Positions 44,004-51,010 of a stretch of 64,000 bases of DNA are shown piece after piece; position 1 is the stretch's first letter, and each line of letters opens with the position of its first letter. The notes below the pieces were generated by a model. The model saw only the letters and a program-made list of their open reading frames with translations, did no database searches and was not told where the DNA came from. The position numbers and the translations under genes are program-made. The stretch is taken from the NCBI GenBank assembly GCA_016928835.1, contig JAFGJW010000006.1, forward strand, positions 1-64,000, written 5' to 3'. Origin of the DNA: Candidatus Woesearchaeota archaeon. GTDB taxonomy: Archaea; Nanobdellota; Nanobdellia; Woesearchaeales; GW2011-AR15.

Positions 44004-45470
44004 TTAGTTGTCTGCGATCTTCTTTCTAAACTCTTTAATATCCAGTATCTGCAAATAAGAGAACACGATAAAAAGTATCTGGGATGCAATAAAAACAGGA
44101 ATCAAAGCAAAAGTTGCATTAGGCACACTTTCCCTAAGAATTAAGAAGGCAATAATAATAATGACCCAAGTAATAATAGTGGCACCAAATATGGCAAGCT
44201 TCAACCTAAATTCTCCAACAATCCTCAAAATATATATAATAAATCCAACAAATATCCATACCAAACCCAGTCCTATTGACTGCATCTCAAGGAAGAACAT
44301 TAGTGAGATGACAGCTACTGCAGTCACTAGTGGGGGTATTGGGAACAAAGGTATTTTAAACGGCCTTTCTAATTTTTTGCGTTTCCCCCTCAATTTAATA
44401 ACTGTAATGCACACAAAAAAAGTAACAAAAAAATAGATGAAGTTTGCCAGATAGATTACCAGTTCTAGGCCACCGGAGAGTATAATCATTAATGCAAATA
44501 ATGTAGCTAGGCCAATTGCATTGATTGGGATGCCCTGCGCTGTTATGCTCCTGAGCTTTTTAGGCAGAAATCCAATTTCAGCTAATGAGAAAATATTCCT
44601 TGATGAAGAACTAAGAGAGCCCATGAGAGAGGATATGGAAGCAATCATCCCAATAATGGTTATAATATATAATGAGATACTGCCAAATACCTTCGAAGAC
44701 AGGAATTCGAGGGGGGCCTCAAGCGATGCTGAGTGACTGCCTATTGCACCTATCAGCACAAGATAGATAAGTATGAATAAAATAGATACTATAGTCACTG
44801 TAGAAAACATTACTCTGGGCAGTTTCTTAATATCCTGCATCTCTTCAGCATATGTTGTAAGGTCCTCAAAATTTGTAAATGCCAGGAAAAAAAATCCCAT
44901 GCCAAGAAGTATCTTTCTCAGATTAGATTGCTCTGCAAATGAGAATGAAAGTTGAGTTATGGCACTTAAATTGGATATATTCGCTACAAAAATCACTGCA
45001 AAAAAACCAAGCATAGAAATCACAAGGAGCTTATCTATCTTTTCTATGCCGGAGATCCCTTTTAGTTCTAAAATTGACACGATTATCACGATAATGATTG
45101 CTCCTATGAGAGGCTTGCCTAAGAACATGCCAAAACCAATTGCACATACAGCTGCAAAACTGATATTGCTAAAAACCTGGGACCAGCCCACAAGAAAGCT
45201 GGTAAAAGCGCCAAAGGCGTCATTGACTGAGTTAACTACAACTCCAACAACTGGCATGCACATTGCCAATTCCAGATAAGCCATGGCAATAAGGTAGCAG
45301 ATTAGCGAGCAGATTATTAAGGTAAATATGCCATAGATATCTGCAATAGCTATCAAGCCAGCCAGCATGATAAATATTTGTGGACCAAGGATATTGCCAA
45401 GACCAAAGAAGAGCAGGTTAATTGGGCTGAACTCTTTTTTCAGGATAGTTGATTTGCCTTTATAATACAT
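44004..45470 (-). CDS. APC-superfamily amino acid permease
   Basis: 488 residues with about 12 membrane helices. The first helix carries the unwound, glycine-rich FFGLGNILGPQIF of the APC family, helix 6 region includes GMGFFFLAFTNFEDLTTYAEEM, and helix 8 GMIASISSLMGSLSSSSRNIFSLAEIGFLP, which matches the conserved substrate-path serines and the R-x-hFshA motif. Probably imports amino acids, as expected for an organism with limited biosynthesis (inference). Confidence 0.88.
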   Translation of the reverse strand: MYYKGKSTILKKEFSPINLLFFGLGNILGPQIFIMLAGLIAIADIYGIFTLIICSLICYLIAMAYLELAMCMPVVGVVVNSVNDAFGAFTSFLVGWSQVFSNISFAAVCAIGFGMFLGKPLIGAIIIVIIVSILELKGISGIEKIDKLLVISMLGFFAVIFVANISNLSAITQLSFSFAEQSNLRKILLGMGFFFLAFTNFEDLTTYAEEMQDIKKLPRVMFSTVTIVSILFILIYLVLIGAIGSHSASLEAPLEFLSSKVFGSISLYIITIIGMIASISSLMGSLSSSSRNIFSLAEIGFLPKKLRSITAQGIPINAIGLATLFALMIILSGGLELVIYLANFIYFFVTFFVCITVIKLRGKRKKLERPFKIPLFPIPPLVTAVAVISLMFFLEMQSIGLGLVWIFVGFIIYILRIVGEFRLKLAIFGATIITWVIIIIAFLILRESVPNATFALIPVFIASQILFIVFSYLQILDIKEFRKKIADN

Positions 45471-45602
45471 ATTAACCTATGATTCCCTCTTCTTTATTAA
45501 AGTTGCGGATTAATTCATATTGCTAAAAAGAAAACCTTTTAAATTCTCTATATCTTCTTTTGATAAGACCAGACACATGCGGGGGTAGCAAAGTCTGGTC
45601 AA

Positions 45603-45627
45603 TTGAAATCATTTGATTTCAGACTAT
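45603..45627 (+). other. tRNA-Leu D-loop intron (25 nt)
   Basis: BHB: central helix GGTC/GACT (one G-U), bulges AA^T and AT^A, and an 8-bp intron helix TGAAATCA/TGATTTCA with a TT loop. Confidence 0.85.
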
Positions 45628-45643
45628 ATGCGCAGGACTTAAG

Positions 45644-45677
45644 CCCATTAAGACAAGCCTTGTATACATGGCAAGAT
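45644..45677 (+). other. tRNA-Leu intron at 37/38 (34 nt)
   Basis: BHB: central helix CTTA/CAAG (one A-C mismatch), bulges AG^C and AT^A, intron helix CCAT/ATGG. Canonical position. Confidence 0.82.
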
Positions 45678-45701
45678 ATCCTGTCCCTTAGTGGGTCCGA
45701 G

Positions 45702-45730
45702 AAGAGGTTACGGAAGTAATCTTTCGGAAA
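45702..45730 (+). other. tRNA-Leu T-stem intron (29 nt)
   Basis: BHB: central helix TCCG/CGGA, bulges AG^A and AA^G, and a 9-pair intron helix closed by GGAA. It splits the T-stem between positions 51 and 52. Confidence 0.82.
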
Positions 45731-45742
45731 GGTTCGAATCCC

Positions 45743-45754
45743 TTCCCCCGCACT
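45743..45754 (+). repeat. Direct repeat, tRNA-Leu 3'-end copy
   Basis: TTCCCCCGCACT, covering the last tRNA-Leu nucleotides plus two beyond. It recurs at 47953-47964 on the other side of the metallopeptidase gene. Possible attachment site. Confidence 0.5.
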
Positions 45755-45810
45755 ATTTTCTAAATTGGCCTTATCTTACTTTGTTCTCTTCAAGAAAGCG
45801 TTTATTCAAC

Positions 45811-47805
45811 TTAGCTCGCAGTATAAAATGCATAAGGACTACCTTTGACTCCTCTTTGTCCGCCATATCGTGTTTTCAACCTGTCTGCGGTGTGAGCCCC
45901 CTTACGGACAGCATTAGGCGATATACGCGACACAGGTACTTGATGATCCCATGCAACAAGTTCAACTAATTCAGTTGAAGAATATTCACCACCACCACCT
46001 AGAATCTCTCTCACTGTTGATGCTATCGACCTTCGCTCAGATGGCCCAGCATTTGTGTGTGGTTGAACGAATCCTATAAGGGATGTTGGAGGATAAATAA
46101 GTTCTCCTGAAAATTCATCATTTTCTTGATGTAGACCTGGAAAAATAAAGGCTCTGCCATAAGGCATTCCAGCTAATTTTCTTCTATATACTTCCTGCTT
46201 GTCTGTCCTAATATATTTTCTTTTCAATTCCTCTAATCTTTGTAAGTCTCCTTCCGCTCTAATATCCCCTAATATCCCAAGCAATTCCTGAACTGCAACT
46301 CTTATTCTCTCTAAATTAATATCATATCTCTCATCTCCAAAATCAATAATCGCCTCCCGGTCCAAAAAGTAGTGGAACATTAGATTTCTTGAACCATTGT
46401 GATCTATTGGGTCTGTTTTAAGCGCAACTAGCATAGAAATTAACATATCATAATATCCAGCAATCTCTTCTTGTTCTGTTATTATTTCTTGAGCAACCAG
46501 AAATGGCAATGACCACATACTGAATACTTCTGCTCTCGCTTCTTCTAGAATAGAATACTGTTCACCAAAATGCTGCTTAGGATTATTGTCTTTCACTACA
46601 CCGGTCCTGTGACCTAGCTCATGTGCTGCAGTCATTATAATACCTGATCGAGATAACAACTCCCTATAGGGTGATATACGTTCCTGAGGCAGAAACGCAT
46701 CAATAACATAACTAATAAGACCTGCATCTTCAATAGCTTCCCGAGTATTTACAAGTACAATATTAACTGAACCGTATTGGTCTACAATTGCCTCATCATC
46801 AGGTAAAGATTCCGCGCTGACTGTTCCAGGGAATAGGTTATAGAACCCTGCCCAGCGAAGCACATCTACAAACTGCAGGTTAGGTAGATTAGGTAGATTA
46901 GTTGGATCTATTTCTATTTTTTGCTTCCATGGAGCTAATTGTTCCATTTCCGGAAGTTGTTTAGCTAATGTATCAGCCAAGGATTGGAGTCTTTCATTTC
47001 GAACATAAACAATAGCCTGAGCAGCACCCCTCACACCAAAGCGTTTATCTAAGTAAAGCTCAACTCCCGTACCAAGAATGAACCCGATTTTACCAACATT
47101 ATCTTGAATCCAAGCCCTCCAACTTTCTTTTCTTGCAGGTTCCAGTCCTGTTTCTAACTCCACAATTTTTGCTCTTATATACCTAGCTAAACCAGTATCA
47201 GATGTAAATCGTTCTGCTCTTTCTAATGCAGATATAACTGGACCCAATTCATTACCAAATCTTTTCTCGTTTAATACAACCTCTAGTGTACCTCTCGGGC
47301 CTCTTATGACTGTGGAATTTTCAATATTTGATGCTGGCCCTAATGCTTCATATTCTTGGTGGGTCATATCCCAGGGATATAGACCTCTTCCCTGGGGGGG
47401 CATTGCTTCTCCCCACAAAATATCTGCAAAGCTATGTAGAGAATGTCCTTCAGGAATTTGATCCTGTGTAAAAGGGAATCTAATTCTCTCATTGAACATA
47501 TTCCAAGGTGAACTAGCTGCAAGAAAAACAGTCATATAATTACCAAATTTTGTGAGATTTCCTGAATCTTCAAGTGTTGATCCAAAGTCAACTAAAGCAT
47601 CACGTAACTCACAACCCCTATCATATTGCTGCTGAGCAAATATTGGTGCAATTCCATCAACTGCTTCAGACAGCGCAGAAAGAACAACTAATTCTTCTTG
47701 CGTTAAACCAGAAACACCAAAAGGAATCTGTATCTCAAGTGCAATGTTTGACTCTAAGCCACTAGCTCTTTCCAAATCATATGGAATCTCATTAATTTTT
47801 GGCAT
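45811..47805 (-). CDS. Metallopeptidase resembling the M49 (dipeptidyl-peptidase III) family
   Basis: 664 residues. Zinc motif AAHELGHRTG (H395, E396, H399) and, about 25 residues on, LEEARAEVFSMW, which matches the EECRAE motif that supplies the third ligand in M49 enzymes. DPP III has HELLGH; here the shorter HELGH form is present. No signal peptide, so probably cytoplasmic peptide trimming. Lysine-poor, like the 29.7-41.1 kb cluster. Strong GGGGGGTG Shine-Dalgarno before the ATG at 47805. Confidence 0.68.
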   Translation of the reverse strand: MPKINEIPYDLERASGLESNIALEIQIPFGVSGLTQEELVVLSALSEAVDGIAPIFAQQQYDRGCELRDALVDFGSTLEDSGNLTKFGNYMTVFLAASSPWNMFNERIRFPFTQDQIPEGHSLHSFADILWGEAMPPQGRGLYPWDMTHQEYEALGPASNIENSTVIRGPRGTLEVVLNEKRFGNELGPVISALERAERFTSDTGLARYIRAKIVELETGLEPARKESWRAWIQDNVGKIGFILGTGVELYLDKRFGVRGAAQAIVYVRNERLQSLADTLAKQLPEMEQLAPWKQKIEIDPTNLPNLPNLQFVDVLRWAGFYNLFPGTVSAESLPDDEAIVDQYGSVNIVLVNTREAIEDAGLISYVIDAFLPQERISPYRELLSRSGIIMTAAHELGHRTGVVKDNNPKQHFGEQYSILEEARAEVFSMWSLPFLVAQEIITEQEEIAGYYDMLISMLVALKTDPIDHNGSRNLMFHYFLDREAIIDFGDERYDINLERIRVAVQELLGILGDIRAEGDLQRLEELKRKYIRTDKQEVYRRKLAGMPYGRAFIFPGLHQENDEFSGELIYPPTSLIGFVQPHTNAGPSERRSIASTVREILGGGGEYSSTELVELVAWDHQVPVSRISPNAVRKGAHTADRLKTRYGGQRGVKGSPYAFYTAS

Positions 47806-47952
47806 TTAACACCCCCCAAAGTAGTACATGTATAATTTATCTTATATTTAAATGTAACTGTAACTAGTCATATAAGATTAGTCAAAAAAAATACTAAATA
47901 AGTAAAAAGAATTAAACCACACCAACAACCTTTATGTGGAAATGGTACTCTA

Positions 47953-47964
47953 TTCCCCCGCACT
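47953..47964 (+). repeat. Direct repeat of the tRNA-Leu 3' end
   Basis: TTCCCCCGCACT, identical over 12 nt to 45743-45754. The 209-nt gap that holds it (47806-48014) has no gene that I can support. Confidence 0.5.
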
Positions 47965-48014
47965 CTATATATTTATAAAAGAGAAATAAGAAAGAACTAT
48001 ATTAAACATGCTTC

Positions 48015-48263
48015 TTAATCTTCTGTATCTTCTGTATCTTCTGTATCTTCTTTGTCAGCCTCTTCAGAATCCCCTTCGTAGTCAACTTTCTCTGCTTTTT
48101 TTCCTCTGTCGCCTTCAGTTGGTGTAAAAGTAACTCTTGTACCTTCTTCTAAAGATACTCCTTCCTTAATAGCTGATTCATGCACAAAATAATCGGTGCC
48201 GTCTTCTCCTGTTATAAAGCCAAAACGCTTTATTCTGTTGTAGAATTTAACTGTTCCTTTCAT
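48015..48263 (-). CDS. Cold-shock-domain protein with acidic repeat tail
   Basis: 82 residues. The cold-shock fold carries both RNA-binding motifs, KFYNRIKRFGFI (RNP1-like) and DYFVHESAI (RNP2-like). The C-terminal 20 residues are an acidic tail with EDT repeated, uncommon in bacterial CspA. CSD proteins melt RNA structure and are scarce in Archaea. GGAGGT is 6 nt before the ATG. The gene is coupled to the zinc-ribbon gene upstream (17-nt overlap). Confidence 0.88.
   Translation of the reverse strand: MKGTVKFYNRIKRFGFITGEDGTDYFVHESAIKEGVSLEEGTRVTFTPTEGDRGKKAEKVDYEGDSEEADKEDTEDTEDTED
48018..48053. repeat. 9-bp tandem repeat in the cold-shock gene
   Basis: ATCTTCTGT is repeated three times in tandem, followed by a fourth, altered copy. 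It encodes the Glu-Asp-Thr repeats of the tail, so copy-number change would lengthen or shorten the tail in frame. Confidence 0.8.
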
Positions 48264-48372
48264 TTTTTACCTCCATCTTTCCTATGCATTTATCACAGTA
48301 ATAGGATTTGTTCTTTGCTTCATATCTTGCTCTGCATAATCTGCAAATCCTTATCTCCTTATAGAATTTCAT
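48247..48372 (-). CDS. Small zinc-ribbon protein
   Basis: 41 residues, MKFYKEIRICRLCRARYEAK then NKSYYCDKCIGKMEV. Two CxxC pairs separated by about 15 residues form a plausible zinc ribbon. AAAAGG precedes the ATG at 48372. The end overlaps the cold-shock gene by 17 nt and contains that gene's Shine-Dalgarno, so the two are probably expressed together. Possibly an RNA- or ribosome-associated partner (inference). Confidence 0.6.
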   Translation of the reverse strand: MKFYKEIRICRLCRARYEAKNKSYYCDKCIGKMEVKNERNS

Positions 48373-48489
48373 CCTTTTCTTACTCTGATTTTTTTTCAGA
48401 AATAGCCCAACTAAAATCCTTAGGACTGTTTATTGAACTAAGACTGTACCACTTAGAAAGTATGCTTGCTTTATAAATTTATTCTGAGA

Positions 48490-48774
48490 TTAGCCCCAAG
48501 TATCATTGACTTTGATAAGGTGCCATCCAAATTGTGTCTTTACAGGCTGTGAAATTTGGCCTTTTTTCATTGAGAAGGCAGCTTTTTCAAATTCCCTCAC
48601 CATCTGTCCATGAGTGAACCAGCCTAAACTGCCGCCTTTCTTGCCTGAGGGGCACAATGACTTTTCTTTTGCTAAATCCTCAAATGATTTTCCAGACTTA
48701 ATTTGTTCTAATAATTGCTGTGCTTCTTCCTGTGTTTTTACTAATATGTGTGATGCATTGATTTTTGTTGCCAT
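48490..48774 (-). CDS. Parvulin-type peptidyl-prolyl isomerase
   Basis: 94 residues, a single parvulin domain with no signal peptide. Motifs: ASHILVKTQEEAQQLL, FEDLAKEKSLCPSGKKGGSLGWF and GQISQPVKTQFGWHLIKV. Nearly identical in plan to bacterial PpiC and to the free-standing parvulins of some archaea. It catalyses proline cis-trans switching in the cytoplasm. Confidence 0.93.
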   Translation of the reverse strand: MATKINASHILVKTQEEAQQLLEQIKSGKSFEDLAKEKSLCPSGKKGGSLGWFTHGQMVREFEKAAFSMKKGQISQPVKTQFGWHLIKVNDTWG

Positions 48775-48892
48775 TTTATAAAATAGAAAAATAAATCGGT
48801 TATAAACTTATTGAAAAATATCCAATAGAAATCATTGAAGACTCGAGTTTTATTCTCCTTATTAGTTTCTACTACTATTTTCTTCCCGTAAC

Positions 48893-48904
48893 CTTTAAAT
48901 ATAA
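48893..48904 (+). promoter_or_regulatory. TATA box of the thr leader/thrS transcript
   Basis: CTTTAAATATAA ends 16 nt before the ATG of the leader peptide at 48920, so the transcript would begin at or close to that ATG and the leader would be leaderless-translated. Confidence 0.55.
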
Positions 48905-48919
48905 CAATCGCTTAATAAT

Positions 48920-49006
48920 ATGAAAATGGCAGCTGATTGGTTTGATAAATTAGAGGAATTGATTCTTCTGTTATTGACCACTGCAACTACCACAACAACC
49001 TGCTGA
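48920..49006 (+). CDS. Threonine-rich leader peptide upstream of thrS
   Basis: 28 codons. The last ten residues read LTTATTTTTC, with seven threonines using ACC, ACT and ACA codons. The stop codon TGA lies in the loop of a small GC-rich hairpin (CCTGC-TGA-GCAGG, 48999-49011) and is followed after 12 nt by the long inverted repeat at 49019. The threonyl-tRNA synthetase gene begins at 49088. This is the layout of leader-peptide attenuators such as thrL of bacteria. Translation is not proven. Confidence 0.55.
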   Translation: MKMAADWFDKLEELILLLLTTATTTTTC

Positions 49007-49018
49007 GCAGGCCATCGT

Positions 49019-49063
49019 CTCTAATTCTTTAAAAATTAACAAAATTTTTAAAAGGAATTAGAG
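49019..49063 (+). promoter_or_regulatory. Long inverted repeat between the Thr leader and thrS
   Basis: Arms CTCTAATTC (49019-49027) and GAATTAGAG (49055-49063) plus TTTAAAAATT (49028-49037) and AATTTTTAAA (49043-49052) give 19 pairs with a 2-nt bulge and the loop AACAA. It may act as an attenuator or RNA switch. The T-run in the 3' arm could also serve as a TATA element (TTTTTAAAAG, 49045-49054) for a second thrS promoter. Confidence 0.6.
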
Positions 49064-49087
49064 TTAACTAAACAAGAAGGTGAGAAA

Positions 49088-51010
49088 ATGATAAGAATTG
49101 AGTTTCCTGACAAATCAAAGCATGAATTTAAGAAAGGTGTCTCAGGTTATGAAATTGCACAACATATTGGCAAAAGGTTAGCAGAAGATGCTTTGGCAAT
49201 AGAAGTTAATGGCGTGCTACAAGATTTAAGCTCAAATATAGACAAAGACTCAGAAATAAAAATTATTACCTTCAAGGATAAGGAAGGGAAAGAGATATTC
49301 AGGCACAGCGCCTCTCATATCATGGCTGATGCTATTAAAAAAATATTCCCAAAAGCAAAACTGACAATTGGCCCTGCTGTTGAGGATGGTTTTTATTATG
49401 ATATTGATATTGAAAGGCCGTTCAAACCTGAAGATTTCAAGAAAATTGAAGAGGAAATGCAGGAGATTGTAAAGAGCGACCTAGAGTTCAAGCGTTTGGA
49501 TGTGTCTAAAAGAGAAGCAAAGAAAAAATTTTCTGACAATGAATTTAAGCGGGAATTGGTAAATGACCTCGGAGATGAACAATGCACAATTTATGAGCAT
49601 GGAAAATTCTCTGACCTGTGCAGGGGGCCCCATGTGCCTTCAACAGGCAAGATTAAAGCATTTAAGTTAACTAAGATTGCTGGGGCCTATTGGAGAGGGG
49701 ATGCAAAAAATAAACAGCTGCAGAGGATTTATGGAGTAGCTTTCCCAGAGCATAAACAACTCAAAGAATATCTCACTCTTCTGGAAGAAGCTGAAAAACG
49801 CGACCATAGGAAATTAGGAACAGAACTGGAATTATTCAGCATACATGACGAAGGCCCTGGCTTTCCGTTTTTCCTGCCAAAGGGCATGATAATTAAAAAT
49901 GAACTGATAAATTTCTGGAGAGAAGAACATAGGAAGGCCGGGTATCATGAAATCCAGACACCAATAATTTTAAATAGGGCTTTATGGGAGAAATCAGGAC
50001 ATTGGACCAATTATAGAGAGAACATGTACTTTACAAAGATAGATGGGGAGGATTATGCCATCAAGCCAATGAACTGCCCTGGCGGAATGCTGGTTTATAA
50101 TGAAAAAGTCCATTCATATAAAGAGCTTCCTCTTAGAGTTGGTGAGATGGGTATTGTGCACAGACATGAGATGAGCGGTGTTCTAGCTGGATTATTTAGA
50201 GTGAGGGTCTTTACTCAGGATGACGCGCATATTTATATGACACCAGAACAGATCAAGGATGAAATCATTGGGGTCATGAGCCTTTTTGAGAGATTCTACA
50301 ATCTTTTCGGATTTGAATATAAGATTGAGCTAAGTACAAGACCAGAAAAATCAATAGGCACTAAGAAGCAGTGGGATTTTACAACTGCACAGCTCAAAGC
50401 TGCCTTGGATGAAAAAAGAGTGGAGTATGAAATCAAAGAAGGCGAGGGTGCATTCTATGGACCAAAGATTGACTATCACCTGATGGATTGTCTGAAGAGA
50501 ACATGGCAGTGCGGCACAATACAGCTAGATATGTCATTGCCTGAGAGATTTGATTTAAAATATATGGGCAAGGATGGCACCCAAAATCACAGACCTTTCA
50601 TGATACATAGAGCTTTGTATGGCAGCTTGGAGAGGTTTATGGGAATCCTTATAGAGCATTATGCAGGCAAGTTTCCCTTATGGCTAAGCCCAGTACAAGT
50701 AATCATTCTCACAGTAGGAGAAAAGTTCGCTCCTTATGCAAAAAGGATAGAGAAAATGTTTTTTGATGCTGGGATAAGGGTTAAGCTGGATGAGAGAGCA
50801 GAGACAGTAAGCAAAAAAGTAAGAGAAGCCCAACTGCAGAAAATCCCTATTATGGTTATAATTGGAGAAAAGGAAGAGAAAAGCAAGAGCCTTGCATTAA
50901 GGACACTTGACGGCCAAATCAGGCATGGTATTACACCTAGTTCATTACTTAAAAAATTGACAAAGAATGTTAATGAGAGGCAAGCAACATTTAAAATAGC
51001 CTCCATTTGA
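49088..51010 (+). CDS. thrS: Threonyl-tRNA synthetase, bacterial type
   Basis: 640 residues. N-terminal TGS domain (about 1-62), bacterial-type editing domain with HSASH (about 74-78) and the distal CRGPHVPSTG, class II catalytic core with zinc-site segments MNCPGGM, HRHEMSG and QDDAH, then an anticodon-binding domain (VIILTVGEKFAPYAKRI). Most archaea use a different editing domain, so this form was probably acquired from bacteria or belongs to a lineage that uses it. AAGGTGA precedes the ATG. Its 3' end overlaps the convergent RSH gene by 20 nt. Confidence 0.95.
   Translation: MIRIEFPDKSKHEFKKGVSGYEIAQHIGKRLAEDALAIEVNGVLQDLSSNIDKDSEIKIITFKDKEGKEIFRHSASHIMADAIKKIFPKAKLTIGPAVEDGFYYDIDIERPFKPEDFKKIEEEMQEIVKSDLEFKRLDVSKREAKKKFSDNEFKRELVNDLGDEQCTIYEHGKFSDLCRGPHVPSTGKIKAFKLTKIAGAYWRGDAKNKQLQRIYGVAFPEHKQLKEYLTLLEEAEKRDHRKLGTELELFSIHDEGPGFPFFLPKGMIIKNELINFWREEHRKAGYHEIQTPIILNRALWEKSGHWTNYRENMYFTKIDGEDYAIKPMNCPGGMLVYNEKVHSYKELPLRVGEMGIVHRHEMSGVLAGLFRVRVFTQDDAHIYMTPEQIKDEIIGVMSLFERFYNLFGFEYKIELSTRPEKSIGTKKQWDFTTAQLKAALDEKRVEYEIKEGEGAFYGPKIDYHLMDCLKRTWQCGTIQLDMSLPERFDLKYMGKDGTQNHRPFMIHRALYGSLERFMGILIEHYAGKFPLWLSPVQVIILTVGEKFAPYAKRIEKMFFDAGIRVKLDERAETVSKKVREAQLQKIPIMVIIGEKEEKSKSLALRTLDGQIRHGITPSSLLKKLTKNVNERQATFKIASI

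Larger units (their letters stand above)
45579..45752 (+). tRNA. tRNA-Leu (UAA) with three introns
   Basis: Acceptor GCGGGGG (45579-45585) pairs with CCCCCGC (45745-45751), discriminator A at 45752. The gene is 174 nt. Removing 45603-45627, 45644-45677 and 45702-45730 leaves an 86-nt tRNA with D-arm GCA..TGC and GGTCAA loop, anticodon arm CAGGA-CTTAAGA-TCCTG, a long variable arm and the T-arm GAGGG-TTCGAAT-CCCTT. All three cuts obey BHB geometry, and only this combination gives a paired T-stem. Confidence 0.93.

Noticed and set aside
45603-45627. D-loop insert as an ordinary long D-loop
   Set aside because: Its BHB geometry is complete and its removal gives the exact canonical GGTCAA-A-TGC D-arm.
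45691-45969. 92-residue frame on the plus strand
   Set aside because: It runs through the tRNA-Leu gene and antisense to the peptidase; composition is not protein-like.
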